Below the pieces are notes generated by a model. The model had not been told where the DNA came from and made no database searches. It saw only the letters and a program-made list of their open reading frames with translations. A stretch of DNA of 64,000 nt from JAAUSY01 sp964526735 (GTDB lineage: Bacteria > Chloroflexota > Chloroflexia > Chloroflexales > Chloroflexaceae). How positions within the stretch are numbered: position 1 is the first letter of the stretch; each line of letters opens with the position of its first letter. The DNA lies in assembly GCA_964526735.1 (NCBI GenBank), contig CAZGLO010000008.1, positions 1 to 64,000 of the forward strand, given 5' to 3'. This document shows, piece after piece, positions 1-8,400 of the stretch. The translations under genes and the position numbers were made by a program.

Positions 1-60
1 GACCGTCATTCCGACCGTCATTCCGACCGTCATTCCGACCGTCATTCCGACCGTCGTTCC
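1..60 (+). repeat. 12-bp tandem repeat coding a TVIP linker
   Basis: Five consecutive copies of the 12-mer gaccgtcattcc are visible (the last with one change), continuing past the window edge. In the frame of the GerMN gene they encode Thr-Val-Ile-Pro units, a stalk-like linker. Copy number may vary between strains. Confidence 0.9.
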
Positions 61-952
61 AACTGCCATCCCAACGACACAGCCAACGTCTCCCCCTCCC
101 CCGCCGATGGCGACGCCTCTCCCCATGGTGTCGCACATCCCCCTGACGCTCTATTTTGCCGATGAAACGGGGACATTTCTCGTGCCGGTGACACGAGAGG
201 CGATGGTTGTCTCAAAGCAGGTGGCGAGCGCCGCGATGCGAGAGCTGATTGAGGGGCCGCGAGGGGATTTGCGAGGGGTCGTGCCGCAATCGCTGCAGGT
301 GCTTGGAATGCAGCTTGATGGCAATGTGCTGACCGTGAACCTGAGCCAACATCCGGGGGATGAGCAGAGCATCCGGGCCATCGCGCTCACGCTCACTGAG
401 TTTCACAATGTGACGCATGTGCAGATAGAGGTGCAGGGAACGCCAATTGGCCTGAATGGCACGAATACCCCTATCCCGCGCCCCGTCCTCAACATCGACA
501 ACCCCAATGGCCTGCCGACCGACTACCAAAGCGGGACGCGGTTTTTGCCGCTCTACTTCCTGCATCAAGGCCGCTATGTGCGCATCACCCGCCTCATCCC
601 GCGCACCAACCAGGAAGCGCGTCAGACGATGGAGGAGTTGCTGGCGGGGCCAGGCCAATATCACGATTCTCTCACTTCGCCCATCCCCATCGGCACAGAG
701 CTTCGTGATATCGCCAAGGGGGAGACGGGGGAGATCGTCGTTGACCTGACCCGCCATTTCGTCAATGCCTCCAACCGGCGCAGGGCGATTGAGGTGATTG
801 TGCTCTCGCTGACCGAACTGCGCAACCCCGCCACCGGCCAACGGCTTTTCAACCGCGTGGAGATACGGGTCGAGGGGCATCCGCTGGCGGAATTTTGGGG
901 CGAGGAGTATCTCAACCCTCACGAACGCCCGCTGCTCAACCCAGAGACCTGA
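2..952 (+). CDS. GerMN-domain protein, 5' end cut by window edge
   Basis: The reading frame is open from base 2, so the gene continues to the left of the window; an ATG at 107 exists but the frame upstream codes for a Thr-Val-Ile-Pro repeat linker rather than non-coding DNA. After the linker come two tandem GerMN (sporulation/germination GerM-type) domains, about 107-470 and 530-900, each with the family pattern of a strand-rich start (LTLYF, LPLYF), then an (M)xELLxGP-type helix end (RELIEGP, EELLAGP) and a hydrophobic VNLS/VDLT strand. GerMN domains are usually on extracytoplasmic lipoproteins; a Pro/Thr-rich stalk before them fits a surface-anchored protein, but the anchor itself is outside the window. 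The last 34 bases overlap the end of mnmG, which is convergent. Exact function unknown; domain identity fairly sure. Confidence 0.8.
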   Translation, partial: TVIPTVIPTVIPTVIPTVVPTAIPTTQPTSPPPPPMATPLPMVSHIPLTLYFADETGTFLVPVTREAMVVSKQVASAAMRELIEGPRGDLRGVVPQSLQVLGMQLDGNVLTVNLSQHPGDEQSIRAIALTLTEFHNVTHVQIEVQGTPIGLNGTNTPIPRPVLNIDNPNGLPTDYQSGTRFLPLYFLHQGRYVRITRLIPRTNQEARQTMEELLAGPGQYHDSLTSPIPIGTELRDIAKGETGEIVVDLTRHFVNASNRRRAIEVIVLSLTELRNPATGQRLFNRVEIRVEGHPLAEFWGEEYLNPHERPLLNPET

Positions 953-2994
953 TTATGCTGCTGGCGTTCAAGCGCAAAGAGCACAATCGTCACGTCGGAG
1001 GGGTTGACACCCGCCAAACGAGAGGCTTGTCCAAGCGTTTCGGGGCGGAAGTGGGCAAGTAATTGCCGTGCCTCGCTGCGTAGCCCCTTCACCTGCTCAT
1101 AGTCGAAGGTGGCGGGGATACGGCGGTGTTCCATTTTTTGCAGCCGTTCGGCCTCATGACGCTGCCGCTCAATATAGCTCCCATAGCGGGCGGCCAACTC
1201 AACCTGCTCAACCACGTAGTCGGGCGGGTTGGGCAGATCGAGCACTTGCTGAAGCTGTCGATAGTGCATTTCGGGGCGGCGCAAGAGTGTCGCGACGTTG
1301 GTATCGGTCGATAAGGGGGCGATACCCGCTTCAGCGAATGCCGCATTGGTCTGCGTAGTGGGGGAAACACGCCGCTTAGAGAGTTCTTCCGTCAACGCTT
1401 CACTCCACCGCCGTTTTTCCTCAACGATAGCTGCCCGTTCGGCGTCGATCAAGCCAAGCTCATACCCAAGCGGCGTCAGGCGCATATCGGCATTGTCGCC
1501 CCGCAAGAGCAGTCGGTATTCAGACCGGCTGGTAAACATACGGTATGGCTCGCGTATCTCCTTCGTAACGAGGTCATCAAGCAGCACCCCAATGTATGCC
1601 TGGTCGCGGCGGAGGAGGATAGACGATTTGTCCTGCACCCGCCGTGCCGCATTGATCCCCGCCATCATGCCTTGGGCGGCTGCTTCCTCATAGCCGGTCG
1701 TGCCGTTGATCTGCCCTGCGAAGAAGAGGCCGGGGAGGCGGCGGGTACTCATATCCGCGTTGATTTCGCCAGTCGCCACCGCATCGTACTCTATCGCATA
1801 GCCAATGCGCATCAATTCGGTATTGCGCAATGCGGGGATGCTCCGCAACATCTCCCACTGAACATCCTCCGGGAGCGAAGTATTGCACCCTTGGAGGTAG
1901 ACCTCGCCCGTAGACCAGCCTTCCGGCTCAAGGAAGAGGTTGTGACGCGGCTTATCGGCAAACCGGACAATTTTATCCTCGATGCTTGGGCAATAACGTG
2001 GCCCCACCCCTTCGATGATACCGCTAAAGAGCGGCGCGCGGTCAAGGTTCTTGTTCACCAATTCGTGAAAGCGGGGGGTTGTGTGAATTAGGTAACATGG
2101 AACCTGAGGCCGCCATCCATCGGTAGTGGCATGGGGGTACCAAGGGCCGGGTGGCCGGATAAAGGGGAATGGCGGTGGCTCTGATGCAGATGGAGCCTGT
2201 GCTGATGCTGCATCTGGCGAGGAAAGCGCATAGTAATGGCCAAAGTAGAGCGGCGTACTGCTGCCGTGCTGCACTTCTGTCTGCGTATAATCAATGGTGC
2301 GGGCATCAATGCGGGGCGGGGTGCCGGTTTTGAGCCGCACAATCGGGAACCCCAACGATGAGAGGTCGTCGGAGAGGGCGACGGCGGCTTGTTCGCCCGC
2401 GCGCCCGCCTTCCCACACGGTCTGGCCGGTGATCAGCCGTCCTCGCAGAAAGGTGCCGGTGGTCAGAATCAGCGTACGTGTGGTATATTGTTGGCCAATA
2501 TGGGTGACAATCGTAAATCGAGGGGAAGTTGTGTCTTCGGATGGTACACGAAGTGGTACAATACGTTCAACAAGGGCTTGTCGTAGGTGGAGGTTGGGCG
2601 TGGCTTCAAGCGCCTCCTTCATGAGGGTAGAGTAGAGCCGCTTATCTGCCTGCGCGCGGATAGCCTGAACGGCTGGGCCTTTGCTCTCGTTGAGCATGCG
2701 GATTTGGATGAAACTTTCGTCGGTGATACGCGCCATCAAGCCGCCAAGCGCGTCGATTTCGCGGACGATCTGGCCTTTGGCAGGCCCGCCAATACTTGGG
2801 TTGCACGACATTTGCGCGATTTTGTCGAGGTCGATGGTGCAGAGGAGCGTGCGGCAGCCCATACGAGCGGCGGCGTGTGCGGCTTCACAGCCAGCGTGTC
2901 CGGCCCCTATGACGATTACGTCGTACGTATCGTGTGCATCGTGCGCATCGCGTGCATCGTATGCATCGTTGGAAGTATGTTCGTTCGTATTCAT
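919..2994 (-). CDS. mnmG: tRNA uridine-5-carboxymethylaminomethyl modification enzyme MnmG (GidA)
   Basis: FAD-dependent enzyme that, with GTPase MnmE, adds the (carboxymethyl)aminomethyl group to wobble U34 of some tRNAs. The dinucleotide-binding motif GAGHAG (residues 30-35) and the family signature around MSCNPSIGGPAKG are intact, as is the RSEYRLLLR segment in the second half. It is 691 residues, about 60 longer than typical: roughly 25 extra residues at the N terminus (a Asp-Ala-x repeat, DAYDARDAHDAHD) and a Ser/Pro-rich insertion near residues 262-290. No mnmE is seen nearby. Transcription runs leftwards from a promoter overlapping that of the divergent receiver-RodZ gene. The 3' end overlaps the GerMN gene by 34 bases. 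A later start, close to YDVIVIGAG, is possible. Confidence 0.96.
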   Translation of the reverse strand: MNTNEHTSNDAYDARDAHDAHDTYDVIVIGAGHAGCEAAHAAARMGCRTLLCTIDLDKIAQMSCNPSIGGPAKGQIVREIDALGGLMARITDESFIQIRMLNESKGPAVQAIRAQADKRLYSTLMKEALEATPNLHLRQALVERIVPLRVPSEDTTSPRFTIVTHIGQQYTTRTLILTTGTFLRGRLITGQTVWEGGRAGEQAAVALSDDLSSLGFPIVRLKTGTPPRIDARTIDYTQTEVQHGSSTPLYFGHYYALSSPDAASAQAPSASEPPPFPFIRPPGPWYPHATTDGWRPQVPCYLIHTTPRFHELVNKNLDRAPLFSGIIEGVGPRYCPSIEDKIVRFADKPRHNLFLEPEGWSTGEVYLQGCNTSLPEDVQWEMLRSIPALRNTELMRIGYAIEYDAVATGEINADMSTRRLPGLFFAGQINGTTGYEEAAAQGMMAGINAARRVQDKSSILLRRDQAYIGVLLDDLVTKEIREPYRMFTSRSEYRLLLRGDNADMRLTPLGYELGLIDAERAAIVEEKRRWSEALTEELSKRRVSPTTQTNAAFAEAGIAPLSTDTNVATLLRRPEMHYRQLQQVLDLPNPPDYVVEQVELAARYGSYIERQRHEAERLQKMEHRRIPATFDYEQVKGLRSEARQLLAHFRPETLGQASRLAGVNPSDVTIVLFALERQQHNQVSGLSSGRS

Positions 2995-3020
2995 GGAGTT
3001 CTAACGGTAGGAAGAGCAGA

Positions 3021-3049
3021 TTGTTGCCAGTACCATGCCATGTTATAAT
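3021..3049 (+). promoter_or_regulatory. Promoter of receiver-RodZ fusion gene
   Basis: Plus strand: -35 TTGTTG (3021-3026), 17-base spacer, -10 TATAAT (3044-3049). It would start transcription near 3056, with AGGA at 3081-3084 six bases before the GTG start at 3091. Confidence 0.65.
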
Positions 3050-3073
3050 AATACCCCGACTTGACGGTGTCAA
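3045..3073 (-). promoter_or_regulatory. mnmG promoter
   Basis: Read on the minus strand: -35 TTGACA (3073-3068), 17-base spacer, -10 TATTAT (3050-3045). This is nearly consensus sigma-70 and lies about 50 bases before the mnmG start. Its -10 box overlaps the -10 box of the plus-strand promoter. Confidence 0.7.
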
Positions 3074-3090
3074 AGATTTGAGGAACGCTC

Positions 3091-4668
3091 GTGGCTAGCA
3101 TTTTACTCGTAGATGATGATGTCGCACTGTTGGCCCGCCTGGGAGCACAGCTAGAACAAGAGGGCTATGATGTCCTCAAGATGAGTGAGGCTGCTCCAGC
3201 GCGGGTCATATTTGAAGAACACCTCCCCCATCTCGTGGTGCTTGAAGTTCGCACGAACCGCCACGCAGGTTGGGATCTCCTGCCTCATTTTGCGGCGCGA
3301 TCTTCGGTGATCATCTTGAGTGCCGACGGGCGCGAGGAGGATGTGGTGCGGGGGCTGCGCGAGGGCGCGGTGGACTATATGGCCAAGCCCTACCGCTCTG
3401 CAGAGCTGCTCACGCGCATTCGTCTACGACTGCTGCACACAAACCACTATCAACACACCACAACCCCCCTATGGTCGCGTACTGACACCGCCGTATTGGA
3501 AGAACACCACGAGGATTCTCCCCAACCGGAAGCATATACCCACCATACCGAGCATTCCCAAGAGGAAGAACAGAATGTGGGTGGCAGGACTGATGGATCT
3601 GATGGATTTGATGGATCTGAGCTGTCAGATAGGTCGGATATCACGGTAAACCTGGAGCATGAGCATCAGCGGCTGTGGAATCATGGGGTACAAGACTGGA
3701 ATGGGCAGGATGAGGATGAGATATCCTACTCGCCCCACCCATTTCCCTCCTCTTCCTACGAGAGAGATGCCGTTCAGGGTGCACCACCATCTCCATCATC
3801 TCCACCATCTCCACATAAGCAGGCAGAAGACAACCACACAGGATATACTCACCAATGGCATCATCCGGCAGACTCAAGTTTGCCATGGGGCAGTGAGTTC
3901 AAACCGGATTCGGAGCGTGATGAACCCACCCCGCTCGCCACCGAAGCAGAAGATATCGCTATCCTGCGCTCAAAGACGATCCCCCTTTCGGAGACCACAG
4001 AAGCCAATACGCTCCCTGATGATGTCACATTGGGCCGTCGGCTGCACGTGGTGCGCAAAGAACGCCACGTGACGTTGGTGCAGGCAGAAAACGATCTGCA
4101 CATCAATATGGCATATCTGCAGGCGATTGAGGATGAGAAATTTTCTCTGCTCCCACAGAACAATGTCGTTGATATGCTGCATTCGTATGCGGCCTACTTG
4201 GGCGTGGACGTGGGAGAGGTGCTGCAGGAGTATGAGCGGTTCCACCAAACCCCGCCTGTTCAACCAACTTTCTCGCCCAGAAACCTCATCAAGCCGGTCA
4301 ATCCGCTGCCGCTGTGGATCTTTTGGTTGGCTGCCTTTGTGTTGGCGTTGGCCGTGAGCGGGGCAGGCATCTTTCTCTTCGATCCCGAAGGGGTCAATGC
4401 GTTGGGAGGGGAGTTGCGGGAACTCTTGAATGGCCCCACCACCACCCCCAAAACCATGCAATACCCAACACCGCAGTTGCCAGGGGTCTTTTCCGCTTCC
4501 CCGGACGTTATCCCGACTATTTCACCAAGCCTTCCTCCGACTCCGACCACACTCCCGGAACCGTCAACATTTACATCCGTATCACCTATTACACCCATAA
4601 CCCCAATTTCACCAACCAATTCGCTTTCATCGCCCGAGATGGTCATACCACCTATTCCGCCGTTCTAA
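3091..4668 (+). CDS. Pseudo-receiver/RodZ-like HTH membrane fusion protein
   Basis: A 525-residue fusion. Residues 1-115 form a CheY-like receiver with the acidic pocket (Asp8-10), Ser77 and Lys99 (AKPY) present, but the phosphoacceptor position is Glu52 (VVLEV) instead of Asp. Residues about 120-300 are low-complexity, with a DGSDGFDGS stretch and Pro/Ser-rich parts. Residues about 310-385 resemble the Cro/C1-type HTH of RodZ (TLGRRLHVVRKERH..., YLQAIEDEKF). One membrane span follows at about 408-432 (LPLWIFWLAAFVLALAVSG), then an outside Thr/Pro-rich tail. RodZ links MreB to the envelope in rod cells; here an N-terminal receiver domain is added, which is unusual. GTG start chosen because of AGGA six bases upstream. 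No histidine kinase is adjacent. Function in shape control or transcription is inference. Confidence 0.82.
   Translation: MASILLVDDDVALLARLGAQLEQEGYDVLKMSEAAPARVIFEEHLPHLVVLEVRTNRHAGWDLLPHFAARSSVIILSADGREEDVVRGLREGAVDYMAKPYRSAELLTRIRLRLLHTNHYQHTTTPLWSRTDTAVLEEHHEDSPQPEAYTHHTEHSQEEEQNVGGRTDGSDGFDGSELSDRSDITVNLEHEHQRLWNHGVQDWNGQDEDEISYSPHPFPSSSYERDAVQGAPPSPSSPPSPHKQAEDNHTGYTHQWHHPADSSLPWGSEFKPDSERDEPTPLATEAEDIAILRSKTIPLSETTEANTLPDDVTLGRRLHVVRKERHVTLVQAENDLHINMAYLQAIEDEKFSLLPQNNVVDMLHSYAAYLGVDVGEVLQEYERFHQTPPVQPTFSPRNLIKPVNPLPLWIFWLAAFVLALAVSGAGIFLFDPEGVNALGGELRELLNGPTTTPKTMQYPTPQLPGVFSASPDVIPTISPSLPPTPTTLPEPSTFTSVSPITPITPISPTNSLSSPEMVIPPIPPF
3587..3640 (+). repeat. Low-complexity tandem GATGGATCT-type repeat
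   Basis: Degenerate 9-base repeat in the receiver-RodZ gene encoding a DGSDGFDGSELSD run. A closely similar low-complexity run occurs in the J-like/TlpA gene at 35446-35503. Confidence 0.7.
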
Positions 4669-4669
4669 A

Positions 4670-4699
4670 CCGCGTCTGACCACGTCTGACCGCGTCTGT
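4670..4699 (+). repeat. Three 10-bp tandem repeats after the receiver-RodZ gene
   Basis: Three head-to-tail copies of a c(g/a)cgtctgac unit begin two bases after the stop codon and fill half the gap to the peroxiredoxin gene. No hairpin is formed; role unknown. Confidence 0.75.
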
Positions 4700-4734
4700 A
4701 TGATTAGTAACAATAGAGAGTGAGGAATATCTCA

Positions 4735-5208
4735 ATGATTCCTGTTGGTACCGAAGCCCCTGATTTCACCATACCCGACCAGGACGGAAACCCAGTGACA
4801 CTCTCATCCTTCCGCGGCTCTCAACCGGTCGTCCTGATCTTCTACCCCGGCGACCAAACCCCTATCTGCACCATGCAGCTGTGCGACTTCCGCGATAACT
4901 ACGAAGTATTGACCCACGCTGGCATTGTGGTGCTTGGAATCAATGCAGATAGCGCCGAAAGCCACAAAGATTTCATCGATCGCAACAACTTTCAATTTCG
5001 ATTGCTTGTCGATAAGAAAAAAGAAGTGCTTGAACAGTATGACTCGCTCTTGCTGAAGTTTGGCCCCTTCACCATCGTCAAACGAACTGTCTACGCAATC
5101 GGCAAAGATGGCAACATTATCTTCGCCGAGCCAGGAACCCCCTCCGTCCAAACCGTCCTCGCCGCCATCCAGCAGTATGAGCAGCAAAATACCCAAAATC
5201 CAACGTAG
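4735..5208 (+). CDS. Peroxiredoxin, Bcp/PrxQ type
   Basis: Thiol peroxidase of the AhpC/TSA family that reduces H2O2 and organic hydroperoxides using thioredoxin. From the ATG at 4735 it is 157 residues, the normal length for Bcp. The active-site motif TPICTMQLCDFRD holds the peroxidatic Cys45 and a second Cys50 five residues later, the spacing of two-cysteine Bcp proteins. The ATG at 4735 is preferred over an in-frame GTG at 4720 because GTGAGG sits 9 bases before it and the conserved MIPVGTEAPDF start follows. It stands alone between a tandem-repeat spacer and a terminator-like inverted repeat. Confidence 0.93.
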   Translation: MIPVGTEAPDFTIPDQDGNPVTLSSFRGSQPVVLIFYPGDQTPICTMQLCDFRDNYEVLTHAGIVVLGINADSAESHKDFIDRNNFQFRLLVDKKKEVLEQYDSLLLKFGPFTIVKRTVYAIGKDGNIIFAEPGTPSVQTVLAAIQQYEQQNTQNPT

Positions 5209-5227
5209 AAATATATCACCAGCAGCA

Positions 5228-5295
5228 CCGCGAGAGTTCGCTCGACCAGCTTGATCCGGTTCAACACCAGACCAAAATAGCTCTCGCGGGCGTTT
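5228..5295 (+). terminator. Inverted repeat with T-run after peroxiredoxin gene
   Basis: A perfect 9-base inverted repeat, CCGCGAGAG (5228-5236) and CTCTCGCGG (5281-5289), separated by 44 bases and followed by GCGTTTTTCTT. The arms and T-run fit an intrinsic terminator for the peroxiredoxin transcript, though the loop is long; it could also be a relic of an element end. Confidence 0.5.
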
Positions 5296-5370
5296 TTCTT
5301 AAAAACCTCTATTTTGACTAAAAAAACACTCCGCCGCACGGAAATAGTACCATCGATTATCCCACCCCCC

Positions 5371-5472
5371 CTGCACATCACCTTATTTTGGTGTACAATG
5401 GAGGGGGGTGTTTGTATCACGCCCGTTGGAAGCAATAGATACGTTCGTTTGATTTATTCGGCACAAGTGTGC
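5371..5472 (+). promoter_or_regulatory. Promoter/leader of giant propeller gene (copy A of a duplicated element)
   Basis: A CTGCAC -35-like box (5371-5376), 17-base spacer and TACAAT -10 box (5394-5399) precede the giant gene. The 61 bases 5385-5445 align without gaps to 14964-15024 downstream of the same gene, with 46 of 61 identical by my hand alignment and most changes transitions. Near the start codon, GCACAAGTGTGC (5461-5472) is an inverted repeat. RBS AGGAG at 5474-5478. Confidence 0.55.
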
Positions 5473-5488
5473 GAGGAGCAGGATCGTT

Positions 5489-8400
5489 ATGAGAGGCTAC
5501 GCGAAAGCAATCGTTTCGTTCGTCGTTAGTATCGTGGCAGGGGTTGTGGCACTATTTCCGGGCAATGCCCTGGCATTTGACCCGCCCACCTTCGTGGAGG
5601 CGTGGGGGACGGGTATCCCCATCAGTGTACCACAAGATGTTGATTTCGACTCAAGCGGCAATATGTATGTTGCGGACTTTGATGGGGTAAAGAAGTTTGC
5701 TAGCGATGGGACGCTCATCGCCAATTGGGGGAACTATGGCTCTGGAGAAGGCCAGTTCTATTACACAAACGGTATTGCGGTAGACAATAGTGACAATATC
5801 TATGTTGCTGACACCTTTAACCATCGTATTCAGAAATTTGATAGTAATGGCAATCATATTATCAGTTGGGGAGGTCAAGGAACAACTGATGGTTTATTTT
5901 CTTTCCCTCAAGATCTTGAGATAGACAGTAGTGGGAATGTGTATGTGGCTGATACCAATAACTATCGCATTCAGAAATTTGATAGCAGTGGCACATTCAT
6001 CATCGCTTGGGGGATTCAGGGTTCTGATGAAGGGAAATTCAATGGCCCCCACGGTATTGCAATAGACAATAGTGATAATATCTACGTTGTTGATACCAAT
6101 AACTATCGCATTCAGAAATTTGATAGCAGTGGCACATTTATCATCGCTTGGGGTGGGCAAGGTTCTAGTAATGCCCTATTCAGTTATCCTGAAGGTATTG
6201 CAGTAGATAACGATGGTAACGTTTACGTTGCTGATAATGGTAATGACCGTATACAGAAATTCAATAGTAATGGAGGTTATATAGATCAATGGGGAAGTCA
6301 GGGATTCGGTAATGGTCAATTCCAATCACCGGCAGATGTTGAGTTAGACAGTACTGGGAATATCTACGTTGTTGACAGAGGTAACTACCGCATTCAGAAG
6401 TTCGATAGTAATAGTATTTATCAGGCACAATGGGGAGGAACTGACACAGGCAATGGCCAATTTAATTATCCCTGTGGTGCCGAGGTAGATAGTAATGGGA
6501 ACGTGTATATAGCCGATAGCGATAATCACCGTATCCAGAAATTTGATAGCAGTGGAAATTATGTCACTCAGTGGGGTGTTTATGGTACTGAAAATAGTCA
6601 GTTCAACAAACCTCGAGGTATAGCTATAGACAGTAGCGACAATATCTATGTGGCTGATACCAATAACCATCGTATACAAAAATTCGATGGTTATGGCATG
6701 CATATCACCACTTGGGGGAATCAAGGTTCTGACGAAGAACAGTTCACATATCCTTATGATGTTGCAGTGGATAGTAGTGACAATATATATATTATTGATG
6801 GAGCTAAACGACGAATACAAAAGTTTAATACTAACGGAGAATTTCTTAGTCAGTGGGGTAGTTCTGGTTCTGATGATGGTCAATTCTATAATCCCTACGG
6901 TATCGCAATAGATAATGATGATAATATATATGTTGCTGATACTTACAATAATCGTATCCAAAAGTTCAATACTAACGGTACACACATTGTTAGTTGGGGA
7001 AATCAAGGTACAGCGGATGGCGAGTTTGATTATCCCCACAACGTTGAAGTAGACAATAACGGTAATATATATGTCGTTGACACTTACAATAATCGTATCC
7101 AAAAATTCAGTAGCAGGGGATTCTATTTAGGTCAGTGGGGGAATTTGGGAAGTCAAAATAGCGAATTTTACTACCCCAACAGTATCGCTATCAGCCATAG
7201 TAACTATGCCTACATTGTTGACACACGCAACCACCGCATCCAGAAATTCACCCTCCCCATCACCGCCCCCGCCACGCTCGCGCTTTCTGGCCCGGGCACG
7301 GCAGAGGTAGGTTCCGATTACACCTACCAAGCGGTAGTTTCTCCTCTTGAAGCGACCCTGCCGATCACCTTCACGTGGGGCAGATGGGGCATGCCGCTCA
7401 TTGAGAACACGCTAGACACCTTCACTGACACGCAAACACTCTCGTGGTCAGTGCTTGGCCAGAAGACCATCGTGGTGACGGCAACCAACCAAGGAGGCAG
7501 TGCCAGCGACCAGATTGATGTAAATGTGGTCAGGTCATTGACCAACGCCTCAATAGACGGCACGACGGCGGGGGAGATTAGTCGCACATATGCTTACACG
7601 GCGACCGTATCGCCTTCTGACGCCTCAACGCCGCTGACCTACGAGTGGGAGGCAACTGGCCAGACGGCGACATACACGTCCACTGATGCCTACACTGACT
7701 CGCAGTCGTTCACGTGGAACTCGGCGGGCACCAAAGGCATTACGCTGACGGTGTCGAATGCGGGTGGCAGCGTGGTTGTGACGAAAGATGTCACCATTGC
7801 CGAGCCTGCGGTCGCCCCGACCACGGTCACGGTAGACGGCACGGCGGCGGGGGAGATACTGACGGACTACACCTACACGGCCAGTGTGGAGCCCTCCAAC
7901 GCCTCAACGCCGCTGACCTACGAGTGGGAGGCGACTGGCCAAGCGGCGACATATGCCTCCACTGATACCTACACCAACGCGCAGTCGTTCACGTGGAGCT
8001 CGGCGGGCACCAAAGGCATTACGCTGACGGTGTCGAACGCTGCTAATAGTGTTGTCACGACGAAGACCGTCACCATTGTAGAGGCTGCGGTCGCCCCGAC
8101 CAGCGCCTCAATCAGTGGCCCGGCGGAGGGTGAGATACTGACGGACTACACCTACACGGCCAGTGTGGAGCCCTCCAACGCCTCAACGCCGCTGACCTAC
8201 AAGTGGTGGAATAATGGCGAGGTGGCTGCGCAGCGTATGGTCGATGCGCTGTCGGATGATATATCCTTGAGTTGGCCCGTCTCCGGCACAAAGAAAATCA
8301 GCGTGACGGTCTCCAACGCGGCAGGGTCGGTCGTCGCGACGCACCAAACCAAGATACACGTTGGGGTGGGGAGCTTGGGGCTGTACGGCCCGGGCGAGGG

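Noticed and set aside
5091..5435. Minus-strand frame with ERTLAVLL resembling a transposase end
   Set aside because: Only a few residues fit, the frame overlaps the peroxiredoxin gene and a terminator-like repeat, and nothing else of a transposase is visible.
6344..7102. 252-codon minus-strand Ile-rich frame
   Set aside because: Mirror of the NHL repeats (repeating itself with the same period), so a shadow.
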